A stretch of 64,000 bases of DNA from Trachythela sp. YZ-2020 (Eukaryota > Cnidaria > Anthozoa > Malacalcyonacea > Clavulariidae): positions 2,652,001 through 2,716,000 of the forward strand of contig JADLSH010000236.1 in NCBI GenBank assembly GCA_016169945.1. Reading direction: 5' to 3'. Position numbers and translations under genes: made by a program. Below the pieces are notes generated by a model. It had not been told where the DNA came from, did no database searches, and worked only from the letters and a program-made list of their open reading frames with translations. Each line of letters opens with the position of its first letter. The first letter of the stretch is position 1. Positions 1 through 12,524 of this stretch are shown here, piece after piece.

Positions 1-500
1 CCGTAAACATCCCTTGTCCATGTTTTCTAACACCGTATCTGTGAGTTGGGCTAGTGCTATGCCAGTGGAAAGTTTGGATCTAAAGCCAAATTGCTTCGAG
101 GTTAAGAGATTCTGTTGCATAAGAAACTTATTTAGCTGACAATATACAGCTTTCTTCAGTAATTTACTATATAACAACGGGCAAAATGGTTATCGGGCGG
201 TAGTTATTCGCGTCACAACGGTTCCCAGACTTGAACATGGCTTTTACCTTTCCAAGTTTCCATACCGATGGAAATGTGGATGTGGTCAATGAAAGATTGG
301 AGATCCTCGTGAGGCTAATTGTGATGACGTCAGCCGAATTTATCCACTCCTGTGCTATCTTCATTATTCAGGAGAAATGGCAAAATGTGAATGCAGTTTT
401 TCACAATAACCATGAGAATCCCTTTGCGCAGATGCATGTACATTTATCGTACCTGATTTTTCTTATATTTCCTGAAATTGTCTGCTGGTAAAGGATTTAT
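1..500 (-). pseudogene. Non-LTR retrotransposon reverse transcriptase fragment
   Basis: Minus-strand translation of 167-364 gives a reverse transcriptase stretch with the NNYRPITILP motif. After a stop near 167, bases 1-150 continue as the next conserved block (QFGFRSKLST, then a TALA-like helix). The same motifs in the same order occur in the longer copy at 26181-27143, so this is the same CR1/L2-like family. The reading frame is broken and the copy runs off the left edge. It is a dead fragment. The upstream limit near 500 is approximate. Confidence 0.75.
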
Positions 501-639
501 TTCTGGTATGCTGGTTGAAAACAGGTTAATTGGGACACTTGGGGAGAATTAGGACAATTGTTCTCCTCAGGTGTTACATTTAACCCCTTTTTTCATGATT
601 GTTTTATCCCGGTCTGTCTTGGCCCACTGGTATTCACCC

Positions 640-715
640 TGACTGACTGCTACTGACTGACTGACCGACCGACCGAAATTGTCACTGACTGACGAACACC
701 AACTAACTGACTGAG
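640..715. repeat. Degenerate TGAC simple repeat
   Basis: A run of imperfect TGAC/CGAC tetranucleotides (actgactgactg, then gaccgaccgaccg) lies just before the 22-bp minisatellite. No gene is seen here. Confidence 0.6.
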
Positions 716-747
716 CGATCCAAATACTTGGAAGTATTGATCCAAAT

Positions 748-1915
748 ACTTGGTGGCTGTGGAAGTTACCCATCGTGGCTGTGGAAGTTACCCTTGGTGG
801 CTGTGGAAGTTACCCATGGTGGCTGTGGAAGTTACCCATAGTGGCTGTGGAAGTTACCCATAGTGGCTGTGGAAGTTACCCATGGTGGCTGTGGAAGTTA
901 CCCTTGGTGGCTGTGGAAGTTACCCTTGGTGGCTGTGGAAGTTACCCTTGGTGGCTGTGGAAGTTACCCATGGTGGCTGTGGAAGTTACCCATGGTGGCT
1001 GTGGAAGTTACCCATAGTGGCTCCATGGTGGCTGTGGAAGTTACCCATAGTGGCTGTGGAAGTTACCCATAGTGGCTGTGGAAGTTACCCTTGGTGGCTG
1101 TGGAAGTTACCCACCCTTGGTGGCTGTGGAAGTTACCCATGGTGGCTGTGGAAGTTACCCATGGTGGCTGTGGAAGTTACCCTTGGTGGCTGTGGAAGTT
1201 ACCCATGGTGGCTGTGGAAGTTACCCATAGTGGCTGTGGAAGTTACCCATAGTGGCTCCATGGTGGCTGTGGAAGTTACCCATAGTGGCTCCATGGTGGC
1301 TGTGGAAGTTACCCATAGTGGCTCCATGGTGGCTGTGGAAGTTACCCATAGTGGCTCCATGGTGGCTGTGGAAGTTACCCATGGTGGCTGTGGAAGTTAC
1401 CCTTGGTGGCTGTGGAAGTTACCCATGGTGGCTGTGGAAGTTACCCATGGTGGCTGTGGAAGTTACCCATGGTGGCTGTGGAAGTTACCCATAGTGGCTG
1501 TGGAAGTTACCCATGGTGGCTGTGGAAGTTACCCTACCCTTGGTGACTGTGGAAGTTACCCATGGTGGCTGTGGAAGTTACCCATGGTGGCTGTGGAAGT
1601 TACCCTTGGTGGCTGTGGAAGTTACCCATAGTGGCTCCATAGTGGCTGTGGAAGTTACCCATAGTGGCTCCATAGTGGCTGTGGAAGTTACCCATAGTGG
1701 CTGTGGAAGTTACCCATAGTGGCTCCATGGTGGCTGTGGAAGTTACCCATAGTGGCTGTGGAAGTTACCCATAGTGGCTGTGGAAGTTACCCATAGTGGC
1801 TCCATGGTGGCTGTGGAAGTTACCCATAGTGGCTGTGGAAGTTACCCATAGTGGCTCCATGGTGGCTGTGGAAGTTACCCATGGTGGCTGTGGAAGTTAC
1901 CCATAGTGGCTGTGG
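748..1915. repeat. 22-bp minisatellite, about 50 units
   Basis: Head-to-tail copies of GTGGCTGTGGAAGTTACCCA plus two variable bases (TG, TA or TT) fill about 1.17 kb. Some units are interrupted by an 11-bp half-unit (GTGGCTCCATG), which makes a higher-order pattern mainly from 1250 to 1870. Because 22 is not a multiple of 3, each frame cycles through the same 22-residue pattern and stays open, giving long plus-strand open frames that are artefacts. The array lies downstream of TNF gene A. Confidence 0.97.
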
Positions 1916-2455
1916 TGCACCGTAGATAATAGGAGGACAAAAGATTGTCAATTTCTACAATATCTTTATTAAAAATAGAAATTTTACAACCATATTACTT
2001 TTAACATCTAAATATAAGATCATTTGTTCAATCATTTAATACTTACATTTATTTACAATTTAAAGTGTGTTTGCATGCATGCTATCTATATATTATATTA
2101 CAAAAATGAAAGAACCCATACATAATAAAAACCCTTGATATATGAACATGAAAAATTACCATTATGACAGATATTCAGACCATAAATCATATTTTACAGT
2201 AAATTGATGTATGTACAATTTTATATATTTACAAACTATGACATCGCAAATAACATGAGCACCGCAGGCGTATAATAATAGACTAGTGGAATTAAGCAAT
2301 CACTATGGAATTATTTTTAATAAACAGTACTTAATTTGTTTTATTTTCCGGAATTTTGGATAATTTTGTGTGATTTCATAGCGTTGGTGTTTGGCAAACT
2401 ACCCCAATGAAGCACATGTAAAAAGTTACTTCCAGGTCTTATAAAGTTCAATGTT
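1916..2455. other. 3' flank of TNF gene A, no other gene seen
   Basis: AT-rich sequence between the minisatellite and the stop codon of TNF gene A. It probably includes the 3' UTR of that minus-strand gene. Several minus-strand AATAAA-like hexamers are possible (for example the complement of tttatt near 1964), but none can be assigned from sequence alone. Confidence 0.4.
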
Positions 2456-5400
2456 TCATGCATGAAGTAAGAATGCGCCAAAATATGACTCATGGCTGTT
2501 GAAGTAGTACATTTTAGTGAACGGAGCTGACACAGAGATACGTTGTCCTTTCGTAAGACGGAAGACTCCTCCAACATAGTTTGTATTGAATTTATTATTT
2601 GAACTAGCACTACTGTGCCCAGTTAACTTTACTACATCATCAATTTTCATCCTGTGCGCCATCACTGCCGTATCACCAGCGTAATAATACATCTGAGAGT
2701 ATATATAGTAATAGCCATCATGAGCTACGTATAGATAACCATTACTGTATAACATCCCTCCTGATGTATGACCTTCAAGCCACTTGGTGATTCTGTTGAA
2801 TGCTGAAGAAACGTAAAAATAATCAGTTAGAAATATGCTCTACACTTGCTACTAACTTTGAGAAAAATTATGTCCGTATATAAATACCGTAAATCCTCTA
2901 TTAAGCCCCCCTCTAACAGGTCTTTCCTTTGAGAGGAAGAATTGTATTAGGTCCCCTCCTCTTCACAACAAAGAAACACGTGTGTATATATTGATATAAC
3001 ATTTATTAAATGTCGTAAAAGTTTGTTTTGTTCATGTCACCATGCTTTCGCTTTGTCGTTTTCAATAATGTTAAATCGTACTTGTTGATCAGAATGTGAA
3101 CAAAGCTATCATATCATATACCTATTATTGGGTAAAACTTGATGCCTATTGCCTAAATGAATAAGCCCCCTTCTTTATGTAAAGGTACGTTCACACACAG
3201 CGATTTGTCGGGCCGATTTCAGATGCACGTTAATGATATTTGAAAAGTACGTGGCAAACGTCATCTGACAACATCACCAACTGAAAATATTCGTCATTAA
3301 CATTCCGAGAAACCTACCTAAACATGCCTGAAATAAGTAAGCCCCATGCATGGGTATTATAGTGTTCTATCAACATAACACAACGATGATAAAGAAATCC
3401 CTGCTACTAACTTACATAAGTCTGGTCTTCGTGCACGACCATATCCTACGAGATGAGCAGATTCAGCATACTGTAAACGAGAAATAACACCACGGAATAA
3501 CTACGAATTCTCAGTTATTGTAAAATAGATTTGAGAAAATGTGAGGTCAACTGTAGATTGATCATCAACAAATGTGCAGGGTAGCTCAGGGTTAACAAAG
3601 ATGTACCTAAATTTCCAAGATTATCCACACAAAACAATTTCTAATAACGTCACGTTCTTGCAAGTGGACAATGCTAGCCTTTTCAGGCCCAATGCACGAG
3701 ATGCATCAGTATAGGACAAATAATATTTCACGGTAACCGAAGGTGTCTCACGTTTGTTATAAGATGTGGTACTACACGTAGAAATGTGTAAATTCGAAGC
3801 TCCAGAAGTGTACTTCAGCTATGTTACAAATTTTTTTGTTAAGATATTTGTGAACTTGTCAAAATGTTCTACCCACGTTTCTAACCTCTTATGTGTAGAT
3901 AGTTTTCTGGTAGTAGTAGACATAAACCACGGCAGCTTATTATAAAAATGTTGCATGATTTGATAATCTAACTCAAAATTTAGAGGTTTACCACCTCATC
4001 CCTACCGTTACCATGTATATAATACTCACTGTTGGTGTAGGTTTAACAGTGGGTGATATTCCTGGGGGTCCCTGTGCACCCGGTGCTCCAGTGTTACCTA
4101 GAGAAACAAAACATGTGATGTATTGAGGCTCGGAATTGTAATCGGGGGGGGGGGGGGGTTAACTTTTTGGCCACTTTTCATTTGGGAAAGTTGGTCATAA
4201 ATATTGCTTAGCCTGAATAAGATTCGCTTATCTTAGCACACGTACATTATACAAACAAATAGATCACGAAATAAGTCGTAATCAGTGATTAAAAGCCAAG
4301 GTAGTCATGAAAATTGCACGATCTTACTGGTCTTCACACGAACATGTTTACACCTTACAATCTTGGGATTATAATCGAGTCATATTTTAGTTTCTGAGTA
4401 TATAACTGGTTTATATTTTACTCAACACCACAAATTGGGGATTATAACTCTGAGATGGACGGCAAGTCTACACGTGCTTGCCCAAACAGACAACAAAAAA
4501 GAGACTCCTATACTTGACAAAATTAGATTTGGCTGGGCAAGCAGACAAGTTTTGAGTTACTTGGCTTGCCACACTTGAACATGGAACAACCAGTACGTAT
4601 AACATTCTTACGAATTGAACTGTGTAGTATTTGTGCCAAGGGGCTGAGTAAACCAACAAGATTTTCAGCGACATATAATCGTTAACACAAGAAAGGTTAA
4701 GCTAGTCAAGAAAATTCTCGAACAGCATTTAAACAAAAATTATATCTGTAAATCACAGGGGTTTCTACAAGAGTGACGATTTTAAAACGATAACTTGCAC
4801 ACGTCAGGGAGGAGCATGCCCAGTAAATCTGCATATTCATTTCTAATCCAAATTTCCGTCATTGAAAGAGAAAAACTGAGCGACGCAGAAACATTACCTT
4901 TATCACCGCGGTCACCGTTTTCACCAGTTGCTCCTAAATGGAAATTTAATGATATAGATTGTGATAACTTACAATGATTATGTGAATTATTGGAGACAAT
5001 AATACAATATAGAGTGTATTACAGTACCATGCATAATACAGTACTTGTTGGTGCAAATGGGAGGGTACATCAGCCTGTCTTTACCATCTGAATGCATGTA
5101 GTTTAAAATACACCTCTCTTAAAGCCTTTCATCTTATAACTGACTACATTATATATTATAACCATGTAAATTCGTTAAGATGAAAGACCTCTATAGACAA
5201 AGTCAAAGATTAAATTTGCTGTACCGTTAATCACCATAAAATGTATAAATATTTTCTTTCATTTTGCAGATGTGGATTTCAAAGATGTGCATTACTTTTT
5301 AACACACTGACGACATGTGTGGTGGTTAACTCGGGATAATAAAGGATAAAATGAGGTAAGAGTTACCTTTGGCTCCTTTTGGTCCTCTTTGTCCTTTAGG

Positions 5401-8400
5401 TCCTTTGGGTCCTCGAGGTCCTAGGATTAAAACATTGAGGGGTTGAATGGGAATACTTATTGATTTTGCTGTTCCTCCCCAAGGCGTTATCCGAAATTTT
5501 ACTGGAGTCCTTAGTATTAAATGATATCAATCTTGATTGAATTGGAATATTTCTGAATTTTTCAAAACATGAGTATAAGACGCTTCGCTGCTAACTGGAT
5601 ATGATCTAGTTGTTTATAGCCATTCTCGGTATAAGTCAGTGGTATAACTTTACTTGGCATCTTTGCTCTACGAAATGCAGTTTTGTATTCGCGCGTTTTC
5701 ATTACGTGTGTACGCACGGAAAAGCTTAACTCCATTTAAAGTGTACTTATGGGAAGTTATGGAACAACCATGCGCATGTAGTTGAATAAATATACAGGAT
5801 TTAATGATTCTTATGATTTACAGATTTAGTGTAGATTTCTTAAGGAGTTGAGGTGATCTCATGTGTAAACTTTAAAGGGAAGTTCTCTTGAACGTTTCAG
5901 TACGTATTATAACGTATAAACAACGCATTACTTGAATGCAATCTACTTGTAAAAATTCAACAAGAACTTCGACTTTACGAGCGAAGGCACTTCGTCTGGA
6001 AGTTAGTAGGAAGTGTAGGAATCCTGGAGTAGGAAGTTAGGAAGTAGGAATCCTGGAGTAGGAAGTATTGGAGGGCGAAGGCCCTTCGTCTGGAAGTTAG
6101 TAAGAAGAGGTTAGTAGGAGGTTAGGAAGTCTAGAAGTTAGTAAGAAGAAGTTAGTAGGAGGTTAGGAAGTCTGGAAGTTAGTGAGAAGAAGTTAGTAGG
6201 AAGTCTGGAAGTTAGTAAGAAGAAGTTAGTAGGAAGTTAGGAAGTCTGGAAGTTAGTAGGAAGAGTCTGGAAGAAAGAATTCCTACTAACTTCCAGACGA
6301 AAGAAGGCCTTCGCTCGCAACGTCGTAAGTTCTTGTTGAATTTTTCAGGTAGATTGATCCTAAAAACCCGAAGCTTATGGTGTGGACGCTACCTACCCTG
6401 GCACGGGCGGCACCACACGCTACCTACCCTGGCACGGGTCGCACCACACGTTCGAGATGCTAGGGATTTAAACCCATATACAAATCTTTGTCAATGATAA
6501 TTCTCATGAACATTTTGTAAACCTAGATGCTTTGAAATGAAAAATATTTTATCAAAAGTGCGCAAAATTATTTCGCATTGTTGAAGCCAGCTCTGGTTGA
6601 GGGTTCTCGACCTTAATACTTCGTGAATGGACTTGTTTTTGCTGGAGATATTTTCGCGTTCGGCGTTCATCCGGGTTTTTGCCAGAAAGGGGCAAACCAA
6701 ATATTTAGATATCTTGATTTATTCGTGAACATAATGATAAAGGCATTTTCGGATGGCCTTGGACGCGAATCAACTACACTCGCAACCTAATTTTAACCAA
6801 GTAGCAAAGTTTAATTGTTCAGTTCATTAATGTGTTCCGTTCCCAAAATAGCACAATCAATCTGCAGTTGGTAAATAGATTAAGACAGTGAAAATGTATT
6901 TTCTGGCAGTATTCCACATCTTTTGGCACTTCATGCGTAACACGTGCGTTGCATCATGAACGTATGTCGTCAGAAGCGTTCAAAATATGAGACCTATATT
7001 AAGTATCGTCAAAACACTGGTAGCTGGTCCTAGACTATAGATAATAGATACTGAGACAAGTAAAACATTTTGTGGGTAAATACCACCCTAAAATCGAGCC
7101 TAAAATGAAAATGTTTTGTGACAAAACACAAGCTTAAACAAAAGTGACCAGTGTTTGTGACTCGTTCTTTTGACTTTTGTTTTTCAGTTTTACTATATTT
7201 CATTGTTACAGCCAACCAATCACAAAACTTTTTCTTTTTTATCTATACACAAATCCTTTTTCTATTAGCGAATTTTATCGTACGAACTGATCAATTCTTT
7301 TGTCTTATGAGCTTTTGGTTTGAGCTCATTAGAGATCTAATCAGCTCTTAACAATAGAAATGTCATTTTCCCAATGAAATTTCTGATAGTGAAAAATCCG
7401 TTCAAGGTTTAAGACTGGTAGCCGAAAGCTTGGGAATTGTTTAAAAAATGCAATGCTATGAAATATTTATTGTATCTATTTAAAAAATTTGTTTCAATTC
7501 CCGCCCTGCAGTAAATCCATGGCCTTTGGCCATAAATATGCCTTCGAATAGCTTTTTCTTATGTTGTCAAGGTTTTTATGTTTCATTAAAACGAAACTAT
7601 TATATCTCATTGTTTTGGGCGCGTCAATCAACACTTCCACTGTTCTTACATTCCTTGTCCATTGTTCTTACATTCCTTGTTAGAAGATATGTTTCTTACT
7701 GTTATAATATGTTTACAATAATTTGGTTCATTCCAGATTTGTTGTTTTAACATGTTTCCTTGTTAGCACAATAAAATAGTTTTCTATTGTTTTAAGAATT
7801 TTGTGTAGTTTCTATAGTAACTGGACAACATTTTCCATTCTAGAATCTTTTTACTTAGATAACCTTGACGTAATACAGTTGTAGTCTGGACAAAGAGTTT
7901 AAAGTTATTGACGTAACACGGAATTACTTGAGTTGTAGTCTGGACAAAGAAAGTGAAGCTCTAACGTAATATTAAACAACAGTGTCAGTACTTGATAGTG
8001 GAAGCAGATTAGATAGGCTACCTTGGCAACTTGTACCACTCCTCTCACTTGCAGCCAACTAATACACTTGTACCTTAGGTTAATGGAGTTGTTTCTGAAG
8101 GAATTTTCCATGTTTGCAAAATCTCTAACCTGCACATTTCGTAGTACTTGTTAGATTATTGGGTACATACCAACACAAAATGAACATTATTCTTTAGTTT
8201 TATTGTGTTTTATTGTTATAATCAACCAATCACAAAATCTGTTTATATATAGGTTAGTGGCGACCCAGAATATTCAACATTTTTTCACACGGCTATTTAC
8301 TTTAGTTACCATAACACTATTAGCACAACACTATTAACACACGTGTGTCGTTTGATTTGTTATTTTCATAATTGTTACATACCTACGTGCATGGTTGTTG

Positions 8401-11400
8401 ATTTTACTGAAAGTATTTTATTGTTTGAACTCTTTCTTTTGTTTTTACTTGTGCCTTATTTTCCCACATTTTATTTCCATTACGATTCTTCCGCAGTTCA
8501 TGTTTCACTGCACCAACGACAGAGAGTGGGTCTGGAACACTTGATACGCGGGGAGCTGAACCCCTGAAGACGTTATGAAAGTATTTTGAAAATGAAATTA
8601 AAGACTGACTTCGTGCATTTCATTTCTCAAGCATTCATTATATTTATGTACTGTTTAATAAACGAACAGGAGTGTTTTATTACGTTAAAACCACGAGCAC
8701 GCAACGCGAGACGGAGTGTATTATAACTAATAAAACACGTACTGCGAGTTTATTAAACGGCTTCAAAAATAGTATTCTCTATATAAAGAATACGCCTAAC
8801 TAGGATGAGCTGTATATAAAGAATACGCCTGACTAGGATGAGCTTTATATAAAGAATACGCCTGACTAGGATGAGCTTTATATAAAGAATACGCCTAACT
8901 AGGATGAGCTTTATATAAAGAATACGCCTAACTAGGATGAGCTGTATATAAAGAATACGCCTAACTAGGATGAGCTGTATATAAAGAATACGCCTAACTA
9001 GGATGAGCTGTATATAAAGAATACGCCTAACTAGGATGAGCTGTATATAAAGAATACGCCTAACTAGGATGAGCTTTATATAAAGAATACTAATGAAGAC
9101 GAGTTTTATTAGGTACATGATTTGCCAAAAAGCTTATGAATAATTAATGAGTGTTTGAATAATAAGTTTGAAACTGATAACTTTAGGTGAAATTTTTGAT
9201 ATAGAAGTAATAAAGATACAACAATGTCGTGTAAGCAATTTTAATGCTAACCCAACAATTGTTCCGCACCACTGCTATCACTGTGATTCTAGTACTTTTG
9301 GTTGAACCGACTAAACTCGAACTGTATTTAAGTAAGGTCCGTTTAAGCACAGTTAATAAGTCAAGATAACTGGTTAGGTTTGTATACAGACAAATTTTTG
9401 CATAAATTCCAATTCACATTTTTTATGATGACCTGATGCACAAAGCTATTGTTTTGTGTTACCCCCTGTTGAGAATTGAAAATATCCGGAAGTAGACCTG
9501 CATGAAAGTTAAAAGCAGCTTTGTTACAGTACTCAAGTGTCTGTCGTTCAATTAAGACAAAATCAGAACAAACATTCAAGACAAATGTCAAATTGATGAA
9601 ACCTTGATTTGGATTTTTACTCCTTCGAATAAACGACAAATAAACGAGCACATTGTAAGAACCAAAGTCTATATAGTTCCTTTTGTTAATTTGTTATATA
9701 TTCGTTATATTCCTTAGTCAAATATGAAAAGTAGAAAGTGAAAAGTAGAAAAGGGAAATAAATACTAAGTAAGCTTAGTTACCAGTCCCCTGTGGCATAT
9801 TTATATAGACGGTATGTCTAATTCATTCCATGTTAATTAAATCATTAATATTCTATTTATAATTGTGTTCCTGCTCCCACGTGGGGTTCATTTCCACATG
9901 TTTACATCTTGACCATCCAGTCCAAAGTTCACATTCTTGTATAGTCACGTGACCATACACTCGACCATCCTGCGCGCGCAATAGTTGTTAAGTTTTCTCA
10001 CATTTTAAATGTGATTAAAAGGCACATCCTGTATGTATTCCAAATATTTTTTATCTTAAATGTGTTATATATAGATAGTCTCGGTTCTGTGGGCACGCCT
10101 TACCCTTCTGGGTAAAATGTAACAAATAAATAAGTTTTGTCAGAACCAAAAGGCTCTAATGGCATAACGTCAATCGCCACTGATAAACATTTTGTCACAA
10201 AAACGACTGATTCCATTTACTGATTCCTTTTTTAACAAAAGAAAGAGAGGAGACTTTATATAGAATTAAGAATGAATGACTAAATTATCAAGTGTCATCG
10301 TATTTAGCTAGAGTACAGATATTAAATTAGCTCACATAAGGCATGTAAAGGCATGTTCATTTAGAGCGCGCACATTTGTAGTAGCTGATCTCCCGAACAT
10401 CCGTAGTCAAACAGTGAAACTTGATTACAACATTTGCTTTAAGACCATGACATGAATATAATAGGTACATTTTCAGACAGTTGAATGTAAAATACCATAT
10501 GTGAATTGGTATAGTGCATTAGTGGTCCATGAGTGAGGCAGTTGAAATTGATAATGCGTAACAATGCGTGGGGGTTAATAGATCTAGTTGGTGGATGTTC
10601 AAACATTTATTTGAATTCAAAATTATGAGACATTACGGATGTGGTACTGAAATCGTTACTAGTATTGACAGTAACATTTTAAGATATTATCTCATTTTTA
10701 CGAATCATGTTCAGACAAACCTCAACAGTGGTCAAAGATAAATGTCTTTTGATTGCATCCGGAGGAAACTGATGTTATTTAATACAGAGGAAATTGTATT
10801 TTTCTCACGAATAATAGTTTGATGGTTTCCCTATTTCTACAAACTCGCAGCTTGTGTGCCGGGTTTTGGCAACGTCTCAATATATTCCGTAAATACCAAC
10901 CATAGTGCCTTTGGGCAATATTTAATGACTTTTTGACGGGAGCAAGTCTGTATAGTTAACAACGGAATCATAAAACAAATAAACACAATAACTTTGTTAG
11001 GGCTATGTAAAGTAAATTGAATTTAAATACAAACTCATGTCGTATATCAGTTTGCAATTTTACGTAAATACATGAACTTTGTAAACGTTCAAATGGACCA
11101 ATCCGAAAAAACAGATATATCATGATGTATTGACCTTGAAAATATTGACACTGTTCTGTTTATTTCGAGCTTAAGTATGTGGGACGGTAATGTAGCCAAA
11201 AACCTAGTGAAAAAACTAATTGTTCTCTGTTTATACATATGTTATCAATTTAATTCAGTCTTGGTTTAGGCAGTACTCGCCTTTAGTTTTGCGAGACTGC
11301 AAGTTCGCGACGTAGTTGCAGACTGTTTAGCGCATGTACGCAGCTGGTTCTGACTATACCATTTGTGAAGACATGGTTTGCGGCTTTTGTCACCAAATCA

Positions 11401-12524
11401 TGGTTACTGACGTGAAATTACTGAAATAGTCTGGATCTATCAGGTCTTTTGTGTACTGTATGTAAATTAATCGACATTGTATTACATCGTTCACCTTGAC
11501 ATGGTCGCGACTGACGACCAAATCATGGAAAGCAAGTTTTAGCTCTACCCAAGTACAACAGGTAAATGTGAACGATATATACCTGTATCCCCTTTCCTTC
11601 CTCGTCGTTTTTTGCCTGAAATAAATCAAATAGAGTGTTAACCACAAAGTCACGATAGACGGCCTATTTATAGCCGTGGTCAAATATCACAACACTGCAT
11701 TATTGTTAAATATATATAGGACACCAAATAAATTTCCGCTGTATAGAACTGTAGCGTCCTTTAAAAATGTTCTTTTATTTTTGTCTGGGGCTAGTTCATT
11801 TCATGAATTAAAGTTATCTTGGATAAATTAAAGGAGATATATTAAAGAACGAGGCAGTCCAATACAGCGCTAAATTATTGAGGGGTCATATTATCATATA
11901 TACTTCAATTGAACCATATATACCACAACATCTTGAATTTGCATCTCTTATTACGCGCGTAGTGTACTGTGTCTTGTTTAACTCTTCATTTTCATCACTA
12001 GCTGTCTCTGTACCTTTTCCCTATGAATATAGAACATATTCTGCTCAAATGCCGGTAGACATGAATATTTCACCATCACATAACAAATGAAATAGAGCTT
12101 GGTTTTCATTTGCATGTGATGGTCACGGCCAGGCTAGGTCATTACCATGTCAAGTTAACCAATGCAATAAAGTGTCGATATATCTCCACAATTTGCATAC
12201 AATACACAAAAGACAAGATAGATCCAGACCACATAGGTGACCATGACACAAGATCACAACAGCCAAGACTAATTGTAAACCATGCTTAAATATTACCTGT
12301 AGTGAAGTTACTCCGCCTTCGGATTTGACTTGCTCTCGGTTAGTGATGTTCGAAGTTGACTCTATTTCATCCGCTTTGTTCTGAGTATTTTCGTTAACCA
12401 TTTGTCTCAGATTTGCAATCTCAATTTGTTGATGTGCGACGAATATTATTAACAATAATGTAAACGACGCATTTAATACGACAGCCACCATAAGCGGACT
12501 ATATTTATTACTTTTATCAGACAT
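2456..12524 (-). CDS. TNF gene A: type II membrane collagen-TNF ligand (EDA-like)
   Basis: Exons seen on the minus strand: 12297-12524 (start, short cytoplasmic tail, membrane segment near residues 11-29), 11583-11615, 5367-5420, 4898-4933 and 4030-4097 (Gly-X-Y collagen repeats), 3416-3470 (SAHLVGYG, first TNF strand) and 2456-2802 (rest of the TNF domain with YSNGYLYV and GYYYIYSQM, ending FGAFLLHA). All junctions from 5367 down to the stop have AG/GT borders and matching phases. The first exon ends in phase 0 while the 33-nt exon needs phase 1, so at least one linker exon, probably the furin-site exon, was not located. Collagen-TNF ligands trimerise through the stalk and TNF domain and signal to TNF receptors after shedding. 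Paralog of the genes at 38868-43977 and 61483-63732. Confidence 0.8.
5949..6347. mobile_element. Fold-back element with purine-rich core (intron of TNF gene A)
   Basis: The ends are inverted copies: left 5949-6015 reads aaaaattcaacaagaactt, then gcgaaggc and gtctggaagttagtagg. The right end, 6278-6347, is the reverse complement of the same blocks. Between them is a degenerate tandem of GAAGTTAGTAGGAAG/GAGGTTAGGAAGTCTG units. No open frame or transposase is visible, so it is non-autonomous. The exact limits and any target duplication are unclear. Confidence 0.7.
6348..8750. other. Intronic/intergenic sequence of gene A, no gene seen
   Basis: AT-rich sequence inside the large intron of TNF gene A. 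A short block around 7195-7240 (aaccaatcacaaaa) recurs near 8205-8245, and gtctggacaaagag recurs near 7887 and 7942. These are ancient or dispersed repeats rather than genes. No reading frame with recognisable domains was found. Confidence 0.4.
8775..9100. repeat. 33-bp minisatellite, about 10 units
   Basis: Tandem copies of a 33-bp unit, AAAGAATACGCCTAACTAGG plus ATGAGCTGTATAT, with small variants (CCTGACTAGG, GAGCTTTATAT). The unit is a multiple of three, so the minus strand stays open as a repeated 11-residue pattern (ILYIQLILVRR). Nothing suggests translation. It lies in the long intron of TNF gene A. Confidence 0.95.
9101..11582. other. Long intron of TNF gene A, no gene seen
   Basis: Low-complexity AT-rich sequence between the collagen exons at 5420 and 11583. 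No further Gly-X-Y exon, tRNA or transposon frame could be supported by eye, although an overlooked short collagen exon is possible. Confidence 0.35.

Noticed and set aside
775..1719. Long open frames rich in GGCGSYP/WWLWKLP
   Set aside because: They are translations of a 22-bp minisatellite in different frames, with no start context or homology.
748..1915. CRISPR-like array
   Set aside because: Units are contiguous without unique spacers and the DNA is eukaryotic; it is a minisatellite.
8753..9118. 121-codon frame with repeated ILYIQLILVRR
   Set aside because: Translation of a 33-bp minisatellite whose unit happens to lack stops.
11616..12296. Furin-site linker exon for TNF gene A near 11770-11815 (KNKR-like)
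   Set aside because: No usable acceptor and a poor donor; the missing linker exon of gene A remains unlocated.
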